Positions 27,566 to 37,948 of a stretch of DNA of 64,000 bases are shown in pieces; position 1 is the first letter of the stretch; every line of letters starts with the position of its first letter. The notes below the pieces were generated by a model that was not told the DNA's origin, made no database searches, and saw only the letters and a program-made list of their open reading frames with translations. This DNA is from Marseilla massiliensis (GTDB lineage Bacteria > Bacteroidota > Bacteroidia > Bacteroidales > Bacteroidaceae): NCBI RefSeq assembly GCF_016899855.1, contig NZ_JACJJG010000003.1, positions 51,520-115,519 of the forward strand, read 5' to 3'. The position numbers and the translations under genes were made by a program.

Positions 27566-29103
27566 CGCCTAAACTTATTTCTTAACGTTTTCAACCTATC
27601 GACAAAAAAAGCTCGCTCTTTATCAACCAATCCGAATATATATACAGAAACAACGACCGAGATGAACGAGACCACACACACAGTAACGAAACGTGACAAT
27701 GACTGCAACATACAGACACGTATCACCATAGGTATAACAAGCGAGAAGACCGTCACCAAAAACATTGGCAATAAGGCTTTACGAAAATACTCCGACAACG
27801 AAAGATTTACCAAAGTACGCAGCATCCAGACACGTGCGAACAAGGCGACACAAAACACTATAAGCTGAATAATGAACACACTCTCAGGAGTAGAGCCGCA
27901 TTTCAGCGCAATGTAAGATATCGGTAAGATCATTATTAACATCGTACCAACTACCGATTGGTACTTTCTTATCTTGCCTGTAGCCGAGGCTGCTTGTATT
28001 AATGGGTTTGCCAAACTGTCTATCATTGATATCACAAGAATCAAACGAACGAACACTACAGTATGTGCAGGCACGACTTTAAGCCACCATTGGAGTATCA
28101 AGTCAGTCTCAAACATTACCGGCAACGAGATAAAAAGTAACAAAAAGTATGAGAATTTGGAACTTGTAAACACCAGGTTGTGCATATATGGCATGTCACC
28201 GGATGCATACGATTTGGTTATCTGGGGATTAAGTGCCGTCTGGAAATTTATACAAAATCCCTTGATTGCATTCTGAACCTGCACGGCAATCCCTCGTGCC
28301 GCATTCAGCGCCGGTCCGAAAAACATGTTCAGCAGCACGTTGAGGCCTTGCGTAAACGCAACGGCGGCAATATTGCCGAAAAGGCTCCATCCTGCAAACC
28401 CTGTCATCTCCTTGAACAAGTCCTTGTCCCATATCCAACGATAACGTGTTTCAACAAAATGGCGGCCGCTATAATTACCGTATATAAAACGTATCAGCAA
28501 TTGGATAAGCAACATCAGGATTGCATATAACTTCAATTTGTCAATATCGGAAATAACGAGCAGATATACGATAAGAAGTTTCAACACTACCTCCAATACG
28601 GATATATACGCAAAAGCGCCCATACGCTCATGTGCTATTATCACGGCATTATATGGTATGCTCATAACCATAACTATAGTTGCCAACACTGAAGCATGAT
28701 AAACCCATAATGCGGCCAAGAACCGGTCAGGCGGAATATTCAAATGAGTATATACGAACCACAACCCGATTGTTTCAGAAAGTAACAGTATGATAACGGA
28801 TATTAAGGCATGTATGTTAATGCTGGTACAAAACACCTTGTGTAACCGTTCCTTGTTACCACAGCCTAACTCGAAATTAAGAAAACGTTGCGTGGCTGAC
28901 GCCATAGCGCCATTAAGAAACGTAAACATCGACACAAAACCTCCAACAACATTATATAAGCCATAATCCTCAATACCAAGCGTATTTAATACAACACGGC
29001 TGGTATAGAGGCTTACGGCCATGGTAAACAGCATTCTTACATAAAGTAAAAACGTGTTCTTGGCAATGCGTTTGTTTGTTTCCGATGTTTTCTCCATCAG
29101 CAA
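27562..29103 (-). CDS. Polysaccharide flippase (Wzx-like, MATE/MOP superfamily)
   Basis: 513-aa membrane protein with 12-14 hydrophobic helices. The opening NTFLLYVRMLFTMAVSLYTSRVVLNTLGIEDYGLYNVVGGFVSMF is characteristic of O-unit or teichuronic-acid flippases. It would move lipid-linked glycans across the inner membrane. It overlaps the next gene by four bases and is the first gene of the three-gene exopolysaccharide block, 15 bp after hppA. Confidence 0.9.
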   Translation of the reverse strand: MLMEKTSETNKRIAKNTFLLYVRMLFTMAVSLYTSRVVLNTLGIEDYGLYNVVGGFVSMFTFLNGAMASATQRFLNFELGCGNKERLHKVFCTSINIHALISVIILLLSETIGLWFVYTHLNIPPDRFLAALWVYHASVLATIVMVMSIPYNAVIIAHERMGAFAYISVLEVVLKLLIVYLLVISDIDKLKLYAILMLLIQLLIRFIYGNYSGRHFVETRYRWIWDKDLFKEMTGFAGWSLFGNIAAVAFTQGLNVLLNMFFGPALNAARGIAVQVQNAIKGFCINFQTALNPQITKSYASGDMPYMHNLVFTSSKFSYFLLLFISLPVMFETDLILQWWLKVVPAHTVVFVRLILVISMIDSLANPLIQAASATGKIRKYQSVVGTMLIMILPISYIALKCGSTPESVFIIQLIVFCVALFARVWMLRTLVNLSLSEYFRKALLPMFLVTVFSLVIPMVIRVCMLQSLSRFVTVCVVSFISVVVSVYIFGLVDKERAFFVDRLKTLRNKFRR

Positions 29104-29118
29104 TCCTTTGTGCCGCTT

Positions 29119-31320
29119 CTAAATCATCGCAACTGTAAGACCTGCCATTACAATACTAACCATCGACATCAATTTAATCAAAATGTTAAGAGATGGTCCT
29201 GATGTATCTTTAAACGGATCGCCGACAGTATCACCTACTATCGCCGCTTTATGACAAGACGAGCCTTTGCCTCCAAAGTTACCTTCCTCAATCATCTTCT
29301 TAGCGTTATCCCATGCCCCACCAGAATTTGCCATGAATACCGCAAGCGTGAAACCTGTAGACATTCCACCGACCAACAATCCTAACACTCCTGCTACGCC
29401 GAGTATCATACCGACTACCACAGGAATTACTATTGCCAATAACGAAGGAAGCACCATTTCATGAAGTGCAGAGCGAGTAGATATACTAATGCAACGACCA
29501 TAATCCGGCGTTGCGTTACCATCAAGGATTCCCTTAATCTCCCTGAATTGGCGCCGTACCTCTTCTACCATTGCTCCGGCAGCACGCCCTACGGCGCCCA
29601 TCGTTATGCCACTGAACATAAACGCCGCCATAGCACCTATAAAGACACCGACAAGAACATTGGGATTCATTAAATTTACCTGGAAGAAGTCTATCATATC
29701 CAGCAATCCAGCATTCTCAGGATTAAACGTGTTGCCAAGATTGTCTATGAATGTAGCACCTTCATTAGCGGCTCTTACCATATTGATTTTTATCTCTTCA
29801 ATATATGAGGCTAACAAAGCTAATGCGGTAAGCGCCGCACTACCAATGGCAAATCCTTTTCCAGTAGCGGCCGTAGTGTTGCCGAGGGCATCGAGGGCAT
29901 CTGTACGCTTACGCACTTCAGGATCTAAACCGCTCATTTCAGCATTTCCACCGGCATTGTCAGCAATAGGCCCATAAGCATCGGTCGCAAGTGTAATGCC
30001 AAGCGTCGAAAGCATGCCTATCGCGGCAATGCCTATTCCATAAAGTCCCTTAGATATGCTTTCTGAACTCATTGATAAATCAAAACCATTGGCACAAAGA
30101 TAGCTTGCCATTATTGCCACTGAGATGGTAACGACAGGGACCATTGTAGATATCATACCTGTACCAATACCTTTGATTATGACTGTGGCAGATCCTGTTT
30201 CCGAGGATTTGGCGATGCTTTTCGTTGGCTTATAGCTTTGACTGGTATAATACTCCGTTGCCATGCCTATAATCACACCAGCCGCAAGTCCGCTGATAAC
30301 AGAGAATGAAACTCCGACCCAATTCTCAATACCGAGCAGATAAAGTATTATGAAAGTAGCAACTGCTATCAATCCGGCAGAAACGTTCGTTCCAAGGCTT
30401 AACGAATGTAACAAATCACGCATTGAAGCACCATCTTTCGTCCTGACCAAGAATATTCCAGCCAACGATGAAAAAATTCCTACCGCGGCGATTAGCATAG
30501 GCGCTATGACGGCTTTCAGCTGCATGTCTCCATTAATGGCAAAAGCCGTTGCGCCAAGGGCTGCAGTACTGAGAATACTTCCGCAATAACTCTCGTACAA
30601 ATCGGCTCCCATACCAGCAACATCACCTACGTTATCTCCAACATTATCTGCTATCGTGGCAGGATTACGCGGATCATCTTCCGGAATGTTGGCTTCCACT
30701 TTTCCGACAAGATCTGCGCCTACGTCAGCCGCCTTTGTGTATATACCTCCGCCGACACGGGCAAACAACGCTTGTGTTGACGCCCCCATACCAAAAGTAA
30801 GCATAGTTGTTGTTATTGTAACAAGGGCTGTATTCTCTCCTTCATAAAACATGCTGAGCAAAATAAACCATAAAGCTATGTCCAACAGGCCAAGACCAAC
30901 TACAACCAATCCCATCACTGCACCACTTCTAAATGCTATACGCAGCCCTCGGTCAAGGCTTTTACTTACGGCATTTGCCGTTCGGGCTGACGCATATGTT
31001 GCCGTCTTCATACCAAAGAAGCCACAAAGCCCAGAAAAGATACCGCCTGTCAAAAACGCGAACGGGACCCATGGATTCTGCACTTTCAAAACGTATGACA
31101 TAAAAGCGAACACCAGACACAATATAACGAAGATTATGGCAACAACTTTATACTGTTGCTTAAGATAGGCCATAGCTCCAATACGCACATACCCGGCAAT
31201 CTCTTTCATACGAACCGTACCTTCGTCTTCCTTCATCATGTATTTAAAAAAATACCAAGCCATTGCCAAAGCGCATAACGAAGCAAACGGCACCAGCCAA
31301 AATACTACTGGAATATTCAT
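29119..31320 (-). CDS. hppA: Membrane-bound pyrophosphatase (ion pump), K+-dependent type
   Basis: 733-aa inner-membrane protein with about 16 helices that couples PPi hydrolysis to Na+ and/or H+ export. The catalytic loops are intact: TKAADVGADLVGKVE, the acidic EDDPRNPATIADNVGDNVGD, and the final GDTVGDPFKDTSGPSLN. The GNTTAATGKG segment has Ala where K+-independent enzymes have Lys, which marks the K+-dependent, often Na+-pumping branch. It lies just upstream of the flippase; the functions seem unrelated. Confidence 0.95.
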   Translation of the reverse strand: MNIPVVFWLVPFASLCALAMAWYFFKYMMKEDEGTVRMKEIAGYVRIGAMAYLKQQYKVVAIIFVILCLVFAFMSYVLKVQNPWVPFAFLTGGIFSGLCGFFGMKTATYASARTANAVSKSLDRGLRIAFRSGAVMGLVVVGLGLLDIALWFILLSMFYEGENTALVTITTTMLTFGMGASTQALFARVGGGIYTKAADVGADLVGKVEANIPEDDPRNPATIADNVGDNVGDVAGMGADLYESYCGSILSTAALGATAFAINGDMQLKAVIAPMLIAAVGIFSSLAGIFLVRTKDGASMRDLLHSLSLGTNVSAGLIAVATFIILYLLGIENWVGVSFSVISGLAAGVIIGMATEYYTSQSYKPTKSIAKSSETGSATVIIKGIGTGMISTMVPVVTISVAIMASYLCANGFDLSMSSESISKGLYGIGIAAIGMLSTLGITLATDAYGPIADNAGGNAEMSGLDPEVRKRTDALDALGNTTAATGKGFAIGSAALTALALLASYIEEIKINMVRAANEGATFIDNLGNTFNPENAGLLDMIDFFQVNLMNPNVLVGVFIGAMAAFMFSGITMGAVGRAAGAMVEEVRRQFREIKGILDGNATPDYGRCISISTRSALHEMVLPSLLAIVIPVVVGMILGVAGVLGLLVGGMSTGFTLAVFMANSGGAWDNAKKMIEEGNFGGKGSSCHKAAIVGDTVGDPFKDTSGPSLNILIKLMSMVSIVMAGLTVAMI

Positions 31321-31389
31321 AGTTTATGGTTTTAAAGTTAATGTACTTTCTCTTTATTCAATCTTTCATGATTTATCAGTTTAATACTG

Positions 31390-32511
31390 TCAAAACCTGA
31401 ACGACAGCTGTGTATCTATCATGTTATAGTTTTGATGTGCCAATGAGCGGTCGTTTACAAAGGCGTATTCTACATTTACTTGCAGATTTTTCGTAAACAG
31501 ATAGTCCATGCCCACTTCATAAAACGTCTTGCTTGTATTCCATTCTGCTTGTGGCCGATATAAATCATAACGTGCCTTTACATGCAGTTTTTTCTTTATT
31601 ATCGGAGCAATAGCCAAGGCGTAGAAGCCGTCAGCCTTATCACCTGCCGAATAATTTATCTCATCCGCTTTAGCATCTTCATCGGAATTATAAGTCGTCT
31701 TGAAACCGAAACCTGTTGAATGGATATACTCTGAACGGAACGTCCAGTCGTCAACGACATACTCACCGCTTATTGCATACCTGCGTTTTGGCAGGCTTAC
31801 CACTCCGTTTTCACCCTTACGGGCATATGAACCGGTCCATCCAAAAGCTCCGATACGCAAGCCTGCAACAGGCATAACCCATAAACCGCCGATAACATCC
31901 TTCTGGTTATCGACATCCTTAGTATTGATACCTTGCCCATTGAATACGCCAACCTGGTAATGAACAAGTGGACGGCCGGATGATGTCTTGAATAAATCAC
32001 CCTGAAGCTGTACGCCTATATCCCGGCCATTGGAAGAATGCTCTCCCACCCTGTCCGTAAATCCAGACAGTTTCATTATGTTCTGGCCATATCCCATAAA
32101 TCCCTGGTCTATAGGATTCATTGGGTTTTCAAACGTAAACGGGCGCTTAAACTGGCCGACCTTAATCTTCAAAAACGGCAGCTTCTGCCATTCGATATAC
32201 ACATCTACCATTCTCGGACTTTCTCCCAATGTCGATGTGTTGCCGTTAATCTGGCCCTGCAGTTTATAAGCGAAGTCTCCAAGAATACGTCCATCGAGAG
32301 AAACGCGCACCATGCGCAAGTTGAAAGAGTTGCTTTCCGCATCATGCTGGCTGCTATACTGATATTGTCCTATGGCATAACCGCTGAACTTAGGTTTACT
32401 GAACAACGGCTTTTTCTCCTGTGAATACAGACTTGAAAAACTGAAGAAACACAATAATAAGGCACAAATACTCTTTACCTTTAAACCTTTAGTCAATATA
32501 AAATCCAACAT
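31390..32511 (-). CDS. Phosphate-selective porin O/P-like outer-membrane protein
   Basis: 373 aa: signal peptide ending SLYSQ, then a beta-barrel with alternating hydrophobic strands. It opens with FSGYAIGQYQYSS...FNLRMVRVSLDGRILGDFAYKLQGQ, contains LPFLKIKVGQFKRPFTFENPM, and ends MIDTQLSFRF with the terminal Phe of barrel proteins. This is the OprO/OprP fold found in many Bacteroidetes; the true substrate is unknown. Confidence 0.85.
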   Translation of the reverse strand: MLDFILTKGLKVKSICALLLCFFSFSSLYSQEKKPLFSKPKFSGYAIGQYQYSSQHDAESNSFNLRMVRVSLDGRILGDFAYKLQGQINGNTSTLGESPRMVDVYIEWQKLPFLKIKVGQFKRPFTFENPMNPIDQGFMGYGQNIMKLSGFTDRVGEHSSNGRDIGVQLQGDLFKTSSGRPLVHYQVGVFNGQGINTKDVDNQKDVIGGLWVMPVAGLRIGAFGWTGSYARKGENGVVSLPKRRYAISGEYVVDDWTFRSEYIHSTGFGFKTTYNSDEDAKADEINYSAGDKADGFYALAIAPIIKKKLHVKARYDLYRPQAEWNTSKTFYEVGMDYLFTKNLQVNVEYAFVNDRSLAHQNYNMIDTQLSFRF

Positions 32512-32589
32512 TTCTATAATGTAATTTACATAAATCCAATACCAACGATTAGGTAGAAACTAATTGTACGTTCCCGTAATAGTATCAAG

Positions 32590-34023
32590 TCAGTCATTAT
32601 CCTTGTCCCTCAATTCCAAAAGTACAACGTTCTCCACATGAGGAGTATGGGGGAACATGTCTACTGGCTGCACGGCCATAACTTTGTAATACGAATCAAG
32701 CAATGCCAAATCGCGTGCCTGCGTAGCCGGGTTACAACTAACGTAAACAATCCGTCCAGCCCCTGTCCGTATTATGGTATTGACCACATCCTGATGCATT
32801 CCTGCACGCGGAGGGTCGGTAATAATAACGTCTGGCCTTCCGTGTTCCGCAATAAATCCATCCGTCAGAATATCCTTCATGTCGCCCGCGAAGAACAATG
32901 TATTGTCTATTCCATTAATTTCAGAATTTACCTTGGCATCTTCGATAGCCTCAGGCACATATTCTATGCCGACCACTCGCTTTGCGTATCTGGACACGAA
33001 ATTGGCAATGGTTCCCGTGCCGGTATACAAATCATAGACAAGCTCGTCTCCGGTAAGCCGTGCAAAATCACGTACTACCGAATAGAGCCTAAACGCCTGT
33101 TCTGTATTTGTCTGGTAAAAACTCTTCGGACCAACCTTGAACTTTAGACCGTCCATTATCTCATATATATAGTCATTACCTTTAAATACCTGTATTTCAA
33201 GGTCATTGTAAGTATCGTTAAACTTTTGGTTGTCAACATACAACAACGAAGTTATTTCAGGGAACATATCCGCGATATGCTTCATTAATGCTTTTGCCTG
33301 TTCGTCGTCTCCCGGTTCGTCATAATGGAACTGTACTAAAACCATCCATTCTCCTGTATCTGAATTGCGTATAACAATATCACGCAAAAGGCCATGTTTA
33401 TTCCTCAGGTTGAAGAATGTCATGCCGGTTTCATAAGCATAATCACGTATGGCGTTACGGATACGGTTGTGCAGGTCGTCCATAAGCCAACATTTTTCTA
33501 TCGGAAGGATTTTGTCGAATGCCCCGGTAATGTGGAATCCGATGGCATTCATCTGCGTATAATCCGTATCCATGGATATTTCGTCTCTAGTCAGCCAACG
33601 CTTGTCTGAACACCCGAACTCAAGTTTGTTACGGTATCCGAATATTTTTTCCGAGCCAAGAATCGGCATTATTTCAGGCAATTCCACCTTGCCAATCCTC
33701 GTAAGCTGGTCATACACTTGGCGCTGCTTCATCTTCAGCTGCTCCCCGTAGGGTGTATTCTGCCACTTGCAACCGCCACATATGCCGAAATGTGCACATC
33801 GTGGCTCAACCCTTATTTCGCTCGGTTTGACCATTCTTATTATTTCAGCCTCGCAATAACTGTGTTTCTTTCGCCGTACCTGCAAGTCAACAACATCACC
33901 AGGAACGGCAAAAGGAACGAATATTACCATGTCGTCAACTCTTGCAAGAGCCTTTCCCTCGGCCGCATAGTCGGTTATAGTAACGTTCTCCAATATTGGC
34001 AACGGTTTTTTCTTCCTGCTCAT
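32590..34023 (-). CDS. rlmD: 23S rRNA (uracil-5-)-methyltransferase RlmD-like
   Basis: 477-aa RumA-family enzyme that methylates uracil in 23S rRNA. It has the N-terminal TRAM domain (NVTITDYAAEGKALARVDDMVIFV) and an iron-sulfur cysteine set (CAHFGICGGCKWQ). The SAM motif is VYDLYTGTGTIANFV and the catalytic part is ITDPPRAGMH and IVYVSCNPATQARDL. The start at 34023 (MSRKKKPLPILEN) fits the family; the in-frame ATG at 34062 is less likely. The exact target uridine cannot be told from sequence. Confidence 0.93.
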   Translation of the reverse strand: MSRKKKPLPILENVTITDYAAEGKALARVDDMVIFVPFAVPGDVVDLQVRRKKHSYCEAEIIRMVKPSEIRVEPRCAHFGICGGCKWQNTPYGEQLKMKQRQVYDQLTRIGKVELPEIMPILGSEKIFGYRNKLEFGCSDKRWLTRDEISMDTDYTQMNAIGFHITGAFDKILPIEKCWLMDDLHNRIRNAIRDYAYETGMTFFNLRNKHGLLRDIVIRNSDTGEWMVLVQFHYDEPGDDEQAKALMKHIADMFPEITSLLYVDNQKFNDTYNDLEIQVFKGNDYIYEIMDGLKFKVGPKSFYQTNTEQAFRLYSVVRDFARLTGDELVYDLYTGTGTIANFVSRYAKRVVGIEYVPEAIEDAKVNSEINGIDNTLFFAGDMKDILTDGFIAEHGRPDVIITDPPRAGMHQDVVNTIIRTGAGRIVYVSCNPATQARDLALLDSYYKVMAVQPVDMFPHTPHVENVVLLELRDKDND

Positions 34024-34274
34024 ATAAAGTATTTTGTCATTATTTATCGTTGCATGAAACAACTGTCAGACATACGCCACACAGCATAATGTCGTACGCA
34101 TACATCCAAGCTTGCTGTTTCATGAATAATTTGGTACAAAAGTAATATAAAAAAATGAATCAGTAAGGATAATCTGCTGATTTTAAATCGAAATGTTTGT
34201 GAAAATAAAACATGACATTATCCTTGTAAGCCAGATAATAATCTGAATACAATAAAGCATGGGCACACACGCAA

Positions 34275-34406
34275 AAATATTGTCTGCGTGGACGGAACAT
34301 GATTTTACCTGTTATTCAAAAGGCCACCTATTGACTTGTGAAAGACCGTCTATTACGTGGTAAAAGAGCGCGTTTTACGACATAAAAGGCCGCCTATTAA
34401 AAATCA
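34275..34406. repeat. Intergenic array with 22-bp period
   Basis: The 450-bp space 34024-34471 has no gene. Units begin at 34319 (AAAGGCCACCTATTG), 34341 (AAAGACCGTCTATTAC), 34363 (AAAGAGCGCGTTTTAC) and 34385 (AAAGGCCGCCTATTAA), exactly 22 bp apart; weaker units precede at 34297 and 34275. A separate inverted repeat (AAGGATAAT at 34165, ATTATCCTT at 34217) lies between rlmD and the array. Confidence 0.75.
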
Positions 34407-34471
34407 AGCCTGATCATAATACAGTAAGTTCCAGCCGCGGAACAATATCTGGCGACACTTAACTCCATTCT

Positions 34472-34852
34472 TCACCGTCGCTTCTTAGAGGCTTTCTTAC
34501 GGTCGGACATTATGGCGTCCATATTCTCCATTGCCCATATTATCAGGGTGTTAATATGCGGGAGCAATGATTTGGCCCTTAACGTCAGTGCGTATTCAAC
34601 GTGCGGAGGCACCTCCGGATATACCGTACGTGTAACGTAGCCATCCTCCTCAAGCGTACGCAACGTCGCGGTCAACATCTTCTGGGATATATCCGGGATT
34701 TCCCTTTGTAGTTCCTTAAAGCACATTGTGCTCTTTCCCGACTTATGAATGGTAAATATAATAAGCAATGACCACTTGTCGCTTATACGTGACAATATGT
34801 TGCGTATTGGGCAGTCGGGAAACATTTGCAGTCCTTTTTCCGCTCTGTTCAT
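34472..34852 (-). CDS. HxlR-family winged-helix transcriptional regulator
   Basis: 126 aa with the family order: N-terminal CPIRNILSRISDKWSLLIIF with the regulatory Cys near residue 14, the recognition helix region FKELQREIPDISQKMLTATLRTLEEDGYV, the wing RTVYPEVPPHVEYALT, and a dimerisation helix. HxlR proteins often sense reactive electrophiles or oxidants and control the adjacent divergent gene, which here is the MBL-like secreted protein at 35102. Confidence 0.9.
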   Translation of the reverse strand: MNRAEKGLQMFPDCPIRNILSRISDKWSLLIIFTIHKSGKSTMCFKELQREIPDISQKMLTATLRTLEEDGYVTRTVYPEVPPHVEYALTLRAKSLLPHINTLIIWAMENMDAIMSDRKKASKKRR

Positions 34853-34877
34853 AATTTGTATTATTTATCTTTGCGCC

Positions 34878-34886
34878 GCAAAGGTA
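34878..34886 (-). promoter_or_regulatory. -7 promoter box of the HxlR gene
   Basis: TACCTTTGC on the minus strand, 25 bp before the start. A TATCTTTGC in the other direction (34866-34874) overlaps this zone. Confidence 0.55.
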
Positions 34887-35021
34887 AATAATTTTATTAT
34901 TTGCAGCAAAAAACTTTTTTCAAAAAAGTTTTTATCGTAAGTCTTTCATTTACAGCATTGGTCACCTCAACGTAACTATCTGACATTCAAGTACCTACTT
35001 GTATGCATGAAAAATCATTAC

Positions 35022-35030
35022 TAACTTTGC
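35022..35030 (+). promoter_or_regulatory. -7 promoter box of the MBL-like gene
   Basis: TAACTTTGC on the plus strand, 71 bp before the start at 35102. Confidence 0.55.
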
Positions 35031-35101
35031 GGCACAAAAGGAAAGAAAGTTTCTTTTTGAGACCTACAACATTAATTATTAATAATAAAAAAACAAGAAC
35101 G

Positions 35102-35941
35102 ATGAAAAAAGTATTATTTGTTTTGTTTAATCTTTTAACATTAACAACCATGGCAGAAACAAAAGGACGCTTTGAAATCTACGATTTCGACAATTTCAAA
35201 CTGCACGTCTATTACACAAACGACGCCCTTGGTGACGCAAGTTACGTTATCGAAGGCAAAAACGAATTGGTTACAATGGAACAACCATTGTTCAAGGACA
35301 ACGTTGCGGAATTTGACCAATATGTAGACAAACTCGGCAAGCCTGTGGTCCAGCGCATTACCGACTACCACTTAGGAGGCACCGGTAGCCACGATATTAT
35401 AATGGCAGAAGGTATGCCGGAATTTACCAAGGGCTCGGTTTACGGAGGAATGATGCAGGGTTTTGCAGATACATTCGGCGACGCACTCACCGCCATGCCG
35501 ACAGGAAAGGCTACCGAGGTGGCATTTGGAACGGTGCATACTTGGGCAGGAGTGACATTCGAGTTCAGCCACGGAGCGGCAACCGACTTTCCCGGTGCAA
35601 GCATTTTGATAGGCAACAAAGTTTATTACACTCATTGGACACCCGCAAAATCACATGCCGTAAACCTGCAAATATCGTCACGTGCGGCAATAGACGGAGA
35701 AATTGAGGAAGCAGAAAAATCATTGGGAACAAGTGCGGAACTCTTTATCGGTGGCCACGGCGGTGCAGCTGAACGTGACGCGGTAAAATTTAAAGTCGCT
35801 TACTTGAAAAAGATGAAAGAACTACTTGCCTCAAATACTACTCCACAGACATTCATTGAAGCTATGAAGCAGGCTTATCCTGGACTACCCGGCGAGGGAG
35901 GACTTGCAGACTTGGCAAAGGCCCTCTACACCGCCCAATAG
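35102..35941 (+). CDS. Secreted metallo-beta-lactamase-fold-like protein with degenerate metal motif
   Basis: 279 aa: signal peptide (KKVLFVLFNLLTLTTMAE) and a beta-rich body with the MBL-fold order. Residues near TDYHLGGTGSHD replace the canonical HxHxDH, followed later by VYYTHWTPAKSHA and IGGHGGAAERDAVKFKVAYLKKM, the usual C-terminal His loop of this fold. The degenerate first motif makes zinc hydrolase activity uncertain. The start at 35102 is preferred over an in-frame upstream ATG because it begins the signal peptide. Likely controlled by the divergent HxlR regulator. Confidence 0.7.
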   Translation: MKKVLFVLFNLLTLTTMAETKGRFEIYDFDNFKLHVYYTNDALGDASYVIEGKNELVTMEQPLFKDNVAEFDQYVDKLGKPVVQRITDYHLGGTGSHDIIMAEGMPEFTKGSVYGGMMQGFADTFGDALTAMPTGKATEVAFGTVHTWAGVTFEFSHGAATDFPGASILIGNKVYYTHWTPAKSHAVNLQISSRAAIDGEIEEAEKSLGTSAELFIGGHGGAAERDAVKFKVAYLKKMKELLASNTTPQTFIEAMKQAYPGLPGEGGLADLAKALYTAQ

Positions 35942-35963
35942 GATGAAAACAGATAAATGAAAA

Positions 35964-36026
35964 GCAACGGATGAATTTCTCATATCATTGTTTTATTTAA
36001 TAATGTGTGAATTATTCATCCGTTGC
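35964..36026. terminator. Bidirectional stem-loop between convergent genes
   Basis: 13-bp perfect arms GCAACGGATGAAT and ATTCATCCGTTGC with a 37-nt AT-rich loop, located between the stops of the MBL-like gene and glutamine synthetase. Confidence 0.7.
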
Positions 36027-36040
36027 CCTACATTAATAGA

Positions 36041-37537
36041 TTATCCGCAATAAAAAGACTCACGGACAAGTTTGTGCATAAGCGTATTATCTTTTTCCGC
36101 CGATGACCTTAAACTCGTATCATTGAAGCTGCGCAGCCTATCCTTGACACCGTCTATCATACGGGGTGAGAACACTCCGCGGGCCTCATAAATACCGCGC
36201 TGCCTTTCAAGCCAATCTGCCGAGGCCGCACATGAGTCGGGAAGTTGCTCGAACCGGTCATCATTTCCACTCTCACCAGGCCCAACGTATTTATCTGCGG
36301 CAATGGCCAGGGCTTCGTTTTCCGACATTTCCAATCCATGCCTACAAGCAACACACAGACCAGCCATTAACTGGTAAATGTCCGCCGAAGCGTCAGGTGA
36401 ACGCATTTCGACCGTCTGCTTAGGATTGTCTGATGGCAGACTGTCCATGCCATTTGACGGATGACAGCCGTGAACACCGTGCTTGAAATTCCATCCCAAC
36501 GGAACCCGTACAAGTACCGAACGGTTACAATCGCCCCAGCATACACTTGTTGGAGCCTCTTGATGAGGTACAAGGCGGAAATATGATACCGGAGTCTTGT
36601 TGCCAAAAGCTGTAATTGATGGAGCAAGAGTCATCATTCCCGCTATCGCGCGGCGTGCTTCCGTCGACAGATTGCCACCACTAACCATGCAGTTATGCCC
36701 GTCTTTCATCATGCGCATGTGGATGTGCAGCCCGGAGCCGGCTTTGCCAACTGTTATTTTAGGCGCAAACGTTACGTCGAGACCTAACGAATAAGCCAAG
36801 TTTCTTATCACCCATTTGGCCAGCAACAGCTGGTCTGCAGCGCTTTCCACCGGACATGGCAGAAACTCTATTTCGTTTTGTTCATACACTTTGCCGTCTG
36901 CCGTAAAATTACCGACCTCAGAATGGCCGTATTTTATTTGCCCTCCGGTTTGCGCAATATACGCCATGCACTTCTTACGGAACTCGTTGAACTTGGCAAA
37001 TGGGCCTGATTCATGATATCCACGCTGGTTAACGGCTGGAAACATACCGTCGTCTTCCGCTATAACATAATATTCAAGTTCTCCCATTGCCTCGAAAGTC
37101 ATGCCGGTAGACTCGGTAAAGGCCTCGGCGGCGCGATGTAATGTCTGCTCCGGCGAACTGTCAAAAGGTTGTCCATCTTTATCAAGGAAAGAACAAAGCA
37201 AGCACAAAGTGGGGATTTCAGAAAACGGATTGACAAACGCTGTACTATAACGCGGCACAACATAAAGGTCGCTGCTTTCCGCCTCTACGAACGAAGGGTA
37301 CAGGCTTGAACCGTCAACACGCTCGCCGTCAGTAAGGATTGTTTCAAGATAAGCAAGATTGTTTATCATGAAGTTCAATGTCTTAACACGACCATCCTCG
37401 GCAGGATACATGAAATCGACCATCCTTATACCTTTTTCACGGATAAAAGTGATAATATCCGTCTTGGTCAATCCGGATGCCGGTTTACCGAAAAAAGCAA
37501 CCAATTCGTTGGCACTCATTTCAACAGTCTTGTCCAT
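36041..37537 (-). CDS. glnA: Glutamine synthetase (type I family)
   Basis: 498-aa enzyme that makes glutamine from glutamate, ammonia and ATP. The N-terminal beta-grasp domain (MVDFMYPAEDGRVKTLNFMI) is followed by the catalytic domain. Visible there are EAMGELEYYVI (metal Glu), the ammonium/glutamate-binding GSGLHIHMRM, and the NRSVLVRVP segment with the glutamate-binding Arg. Slightly longer than the classical 470-aa GSI and with unusual inserts, so the subtype is not certain. Single gene with its own -7 box. Confidence 0.88.
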   Translation of the reverse strand: MDKTVEMSANELVAFFGKPASGLTKTDIITFIREKGIRMVDFMYPAEDGRVKTLNFMINNLAYLETILTDGERVDGSSLYPSFVEAESSDLYVVPRYSTAFVNPFSEIPTLCLLCSFLDKDGQPFDSSPEQTLHRAAEAFTESTGMTFEAMGELEYYVIAEDDGMFPAVNQRGYHESGPFAKFNEFRKKCMAYIAQTGGQIKYGHSEVGNFTADGKVYEQNEIEFLPCPVESAADQLLLAKWVIRNLAYSLGLDVTFAPKITVGKAGSGLHIHMRMMKDGHNCMVSGGNLSTEARRAIAGMMTLAPSITAFGNKTPVSYFRLVPHQEAPTSVCWGDCNRSVLVRVPLGWNFKHGVHGCHPSNGMDSLPSDNPKQTVEMRSPDASADIYQLMAGLCVACRHGLEMSENEALAIAADKYVGPGESGNDDRFEQLPDSCAASADWLERQRGIYEARGVFSPRMIDGVKDRLRSFNDTSLRSSAEKDNTLMHKLVRESFYCG

Positions 37538-37589
37538 AGCAATAGAAATTTAAAATCAATAACATGTTTTTCGATTAACAACAGAAATT

Positions 37590-37598
37590 GCAAATATA
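37590..37598 (-). promoter_or_regulatory. -7 promoter box of glutamine synthetase
   Basis: TATATTTGC on the minus strand, 52 bp before the start. Confidence 0.5.
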
Positions 37599-37948
37599 CC
37601 GATATGCACGGCATTATTATGCGTTTACAAAAATAAGACATTTTATTGTTCACTACAAATTAAACACATTATATTTTCATAAAAATACATTTAATATTCC
37701 AACATAACGAAAACGGCAATAAGTACATAATGGTACGAATCATTATTTTACACTTACACTTTGACTTTATCAAACCCGTTAGAATTGCGATATCCTGATT
37801 TTATTTCAATACAACCGGGAATATGGCAAAAATCGACGTGCAAAATTAAGTTCATGATACACAGAACGTTACATAATTTTCAGCCATGTGTGTGTGCAAT
37901 TTTAATAGTCATAATCAACCGTTAATCATTATATTACAGACATGATTG

